Source of the DNA: Falciphora oryzae
Taxonomy: Eukaryota; Ascomycota; Sordariomycetes; Magnaporthales; Magnaporthaceae
Reading direction: 5' to 3'
Assembly (NCBI GenBank): GCA_000733355.1
Contig: JNVV01000040.1
Coordinates: 1-18,994, forward strand
Length of the DNA stretch: 18,994 nucleotides
Shown here piece after piece: positions 15,860 to 18,994 of this stretch. Numbering within the stretch: the first letter of the stretch is position 1; each line of letters opens with the position of its first letter. The position numbers and the translations under genes were made by a program. Below the pieces are notes generated by a model, which was given only the letters and a program-made list of their open reading frames with translations, had not been told where the DNA came from and searched no databases.

Positions 15860-18575
15860 CCTCAGTCGCCGTCGGTGGAACCAAGTAGCAAAGAGGTCGC
15901 TCAATCGGATACCAGTAATGCTAACCAAAGAAATGCTGTATGCGATGGCTGCGACGAGTCCATCACAGGCACCCGGTACAAGTGTCAGGACTGCCAGGTC
16001 GACTATTGCTCTCGCTGCATTTTCGAAGCCTCCCTCATTCACCCGGGCCATTCTTTCAAAATCATGGAAAAGCAAAAGCTTTTGGAAGCAGATTACAAGA
16101 CGGCCAACGGGGACGATGCGGCAGCACCAGGCCTTGCGCCCGAGACGCTGGGGATGAAGCTCGACGAAGGCGAGGAGGCCAACAACCATGCTCCCCGCCA
16201 GGCGCAGCGCAGCCGCCCGGGCTCGATCTTGAGAGAGAGCGACGACGACGACGACAGCGACGACGAGCCCCTGCTCGAGCCCATGGGCACCACCCCCGTG
16301 GAGAGCGATGCCAAAGAGATAGTTAGCAATGGACAGTTCGAATGCCGGTCTTGCGAACCGGTAACGAACTTTCTTTCGGCGCTCGGAGCGCTCATGCGAC
16401 ACAAGTCCATTCTGGAGCAGAACGAGGGCGTGCCGCCTTAAAGTCTCAACTTCCAATGGTCGATCCGGATCTCCCGTCTCATCGAGGCTACGCAAAAGGG
16501 ATGCGCCTTCTGCACCTTGGTACTCGACAATTTTTTCGGCCGTTTCAACATCGTAACACATAGCTTCATACCGGAAAAGCCGTGGCTCTCCGAGTCGAGG
16601 AAGCACGACGAAGAAAGGATGTTGCTCGTCAAGCACTGCATGAAGTCCCTCACAAAGCTGCGGCACGACCGCTTCGGTTTCACCGTCCGGCCGCTTTGCC
16701 GCAAAGCAGGCTCCGCGCTTCCCGATTTTGATGCGCTGCAAATCGGGGTGTCGGACCTTAAGGGCCGCGAGCAAAAGGATGTCGAGAAAATTTTCAACTT
16801 GTGGGATCTAAAGGCGGATGTATATGCTATTAAGGGTAAAAAAAACCTCGCTTAAAATCCAACTAAGGTTAATAGTACTAACGGCGAAAACAGGTGACCC
16901 GGCTGCGGCTGTAATCAGCCACCGGCCCCCGAACCCTTCCCCTGGATCAGAAGATGGCTTAGCGCAAGCGAAGGCTGGTTCGACGCTTGTGCCAGAACCA
17001 TGGACCCTCGTGTAGAGCGCAAGAGGCATCAGTTTTCCCCACTAGGGTTATAGATGTCTCGAAGCCAACACTCAGGCTATACGAGGCGTCTGCCGGAGAA
17101 ACGGGCAACTATGCCGCGCTAAGCTACTGCTGGGGCGGCGCGCAGACATACCTGTGCACTACTGACACCCTACCCGTTCTTTTAACAGGCTTTCCTTTGA
17201 TGACCTGCCCCAAACACTGAAGGACGCTGTTACAGTTACCCGCAACCTGGGGCTCACGTACCTCTGGATCGATTCTATCTGCATCATGCAAAATAGCGAA
17301 ATCGACAAAGCCCACGAGGTCGGCCATATGACCAAGGTTTATAGGAACGCCCACGTTACCGTTTGCGCCGGGTCGGCCTTCTCGGTAAACGCGGGCTTCC
17401 TCACGGATAAAGCTAACGCCAAAACGAAGCTCTGGGCCAACCTACTGCCCATGCGCTACCACATCCCCGATAAAAAGGCGGCTGCGGAAGCCGAGACCAC
17501 CAATAACATCACCAGCGTGCCCCGCGTCGCGACGGGCACCTTGTACCTCGTCAGGGAGAAGGGCGGCGAGCGCGACTGGAAAGACTCGACCTCGCAGCGC
17601 GCATAGTGCCTGCAGGAGCTCGTCATCTCGCCGCGCTTCCTATCCTACGGCTGCTGGCCGACCTGGCGCTGCCGCCGCGCCACTCGTAGCGATGGCGGCT
17701 TCTATCTCGAGGACCCCAAAACGGGGCCCAGCATGCGCAAGCTAACGAACGCGCTACTGCGATCGGCGCCTGCGCCCTCGGCGAAATCGAGGGCCGATCT
17801 GTTCACGACAGTCCAGCTGCGCAACGCCTGGGGCAAGTTGCTGCGCGACTACACCCGGCGCGAGCTTAGCCTATCCTCGGACCGCCTTCCCGCCATCGGC
17901 GGCATCGCCGAGCAAATGAGCCACCTAACGGGCGTGGAATACGTCGCGGGCCTCTGGCGCAACAACCTCCTGCACGACGCCATGTTCTACACTCAGGCGC
18001 GCGAGTGGGTGGCCCGGCCGGCTGGGAACCGGGCGCCGTCGTAATCGTGGGCGAGCGTTAAGGCCCCTGTTGAGCTCGGGCGCATCGAAGCCGATGCTAT
18101 ACCCCTTGCGACGGTGCACGCGTGCGAGGCGATGCCAGCCTTAGAGCACGCTGCCTTCGGGGAGGTGGCAGGGGGTTCCATGGAAATCGGCGGGCCGTTT
18201 AAGGAGGTGGGTAGGGAGGACATCATGTTGCTGTTCAGGAGCCAGGACTTGTTGCAGCCGACGCCGAAGAGCAACATCGTCAGCGAATGGTTCACGCAGT
18301 TTGTCGAGGAGATAGCCGACCTTCCCAAGCGGCAGGTGAAGATCGAGGAGGCTGCAAAGAAGCTGCCCGAAAGGGTGTTTGCGCTGCTGACGTTTGTGAA
18401 CGATTGGAAAATCGTGTACGAGACCCGGAGGGAGGAAACGTGTTATTCTGGCTTGCTGCTGCGGGAGGTCGAGGGCGGCAAGTACGAGCGGATCGGTGCC
18501 TTTCTCAACGAGGTTACTGGGTGGCTTGACCAGGAGCGGGAGCCGTGGGAGGAGAAGACGGTCATCGTAGTCTGA
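15860..18575 (+). pseudogene. ZZ-finger HET-domain (heterokaryon incompatibility) gene, broken
   Basis: A ZZ-type zinc finger (about 15932-16055: CDGC, YKCQDC, YCSRC, then two His) is followed by an acidic linker. The usual HET N-terminal block follows (SIRISRLIEATQKGCAFC, 16460-16520). The HET signature comes as NYAALSYCWGG (about 17107-17140), TLKDAV, YLWIDSICIMQ and KVYRNA. C-terminal family motifs are GLLLREVEGGKYERIGAF and the stop at 18573-18575. A real intron is readable at 16836-16893 (TACTAAC, AACAG). Lesions: no ATG at the 5' end, in-frame TAA 16439-16441, frame changes near 16975, 16990 and 17195, TAG 17604-17606 where Trp is expected, and two more frame changes near 18020 and 18055. 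Such proteins trigger self/nonself recognition and cell death on hyphal fusion. This copy is not expected to work. Confidence 0.88.
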
Positions 18576-18994
18576 GCCCGACGACCCGATTCGTAGAGAG
18601 AATCGGAAGAAAAGCTCATATTCCTTTGACAGCCATTGTCTCGGCCAAGGTCGAGGACGGGAACTCAATCAATTGGCGCTATGAACGAAGATTTTACTGC
18701 GGAGAAAGTAGGAAAGAGGGGATTCCGGTGTTCGGTGTGCATGCTGATGACTTGCCAGCCATATGGGTCCTGATCCACAGGTCTTGGTCTCTGGGCATTA
18801 ATCCAAATCGTCACAGGTGAGGAGGGGAACGCGGCCGGGCGTCCCCTCGAACGAGAAGAGCCCTCACATGGTTTAGTTTGTGGAGGTTTTGGGAGCAAAT
18901 GGGATTACAGGCATCCAGAAACGGACGCTTTGGGTTTCAAAAACGGACGCCTTTGATGTAACAGGTCTCGGCCCTACTATAACAAACTACAGCA
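18576..18994. other. Right edge, no clear gene
   Basis: A plus-strand frame (to 18820) has no recognisable motif. An imperfect inverted pair CCGATTC/GAATCGG sits at about 18587-18607. The 10-mer AAACGGACGC occurs twice near the edge (18919 and about 18940). The sequence is 3' flank of the HET relic. Confidence 0.35.

Noticed and set aside
15875..18575. HET gene as functional with many introns
   Set aside because: Apart from 16836-16893 no donor/branch/acceptor sets bridge the frame changes, and the TAA and TAG lie inside conserved coding blocks.

Overview
The window reads as nuclear DNA of a filamentous ascomycete (Pezizomycotina). Introns are short (41-77 bp) with GTAAGT/GTATGT-type donors and CTAAC-like branch sites. 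There is a HET-domain (heterokaryon incompatibility) relic, an F-box/DUF7730-like fungal gene, a Ty3/Gypsy relic and several mobile elements. I cannot name the genus.

Left half (1-9473), transposon island. The centrepiece is an apparently complete 5,635-bp DNA transposon (3833-9467). It has 32-bp perfect terminal inverted repeats (TIRs) starting TACGGCAGTGC and a 6-bp target duplication GACCGA on both sides. It carries three genes: a Cys-rich nuclear-type protein (4198-5201, +, four exons), a DDE integrase-type transposase (5949-7779, +, two exons) and a convergent accessory gene with a CPKC knuckle and a SUMO-interaction-like motif (9294-7817, -). Positions 1-1412 are the 5' part of a second, diverged copy in opposite orientation. 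It has the same TIR tip, the same conserved 5' boxes and an orthologous Cys-rich gene with the same exon phases. Between the two copies lie a Ty3/Gypsy reverse-transcriptase relic (about 2250-2425) and a broken GH2 beta-galactosidase C-terminal half (about 2430-3359).

The strongest unexplained signal is a degenerate 10-bp unit (TTTACANNNN / TGTACANNNN), spaced exactly or almost exactly 10 bp. It occurs in at least eight of the nine introns of the two element copies, in intergenic DNA and in some coding DNA, and as a phase-locked run of about 18 units at 5210-5389. I propose it is a cis-acting array read by an element-encoded protein. The element also has an AT-rich 12-bp minisatellite with an inverted arm just upstream of the integrase promoter.

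Right half (9474-18994), host-like genes and relics. A six-exon gene for a secreted, acidic then Gly/Ser-rich protein (12500-10156, -) has a 246-bp Harbinger/Tourist-like MITE (TAA duplication) only 57 bp upstream of its ATG. A single-ORF 510-aa F-box/DUF7730-like gene follows (15213-13681, -). Next is a frameshifted C-terminal fragment of an acyl-protein-thioesterase-like hydrolase (15770-15520, -). Last is a long ZZ-finger plus HET-domain pseudogene (15860-18575, +) with two in-frame stops and several frameshifts. The element's genes are open and spliceable while the neighbouring relics are broken, which suggests the 3833-9467 copy inserted recently.
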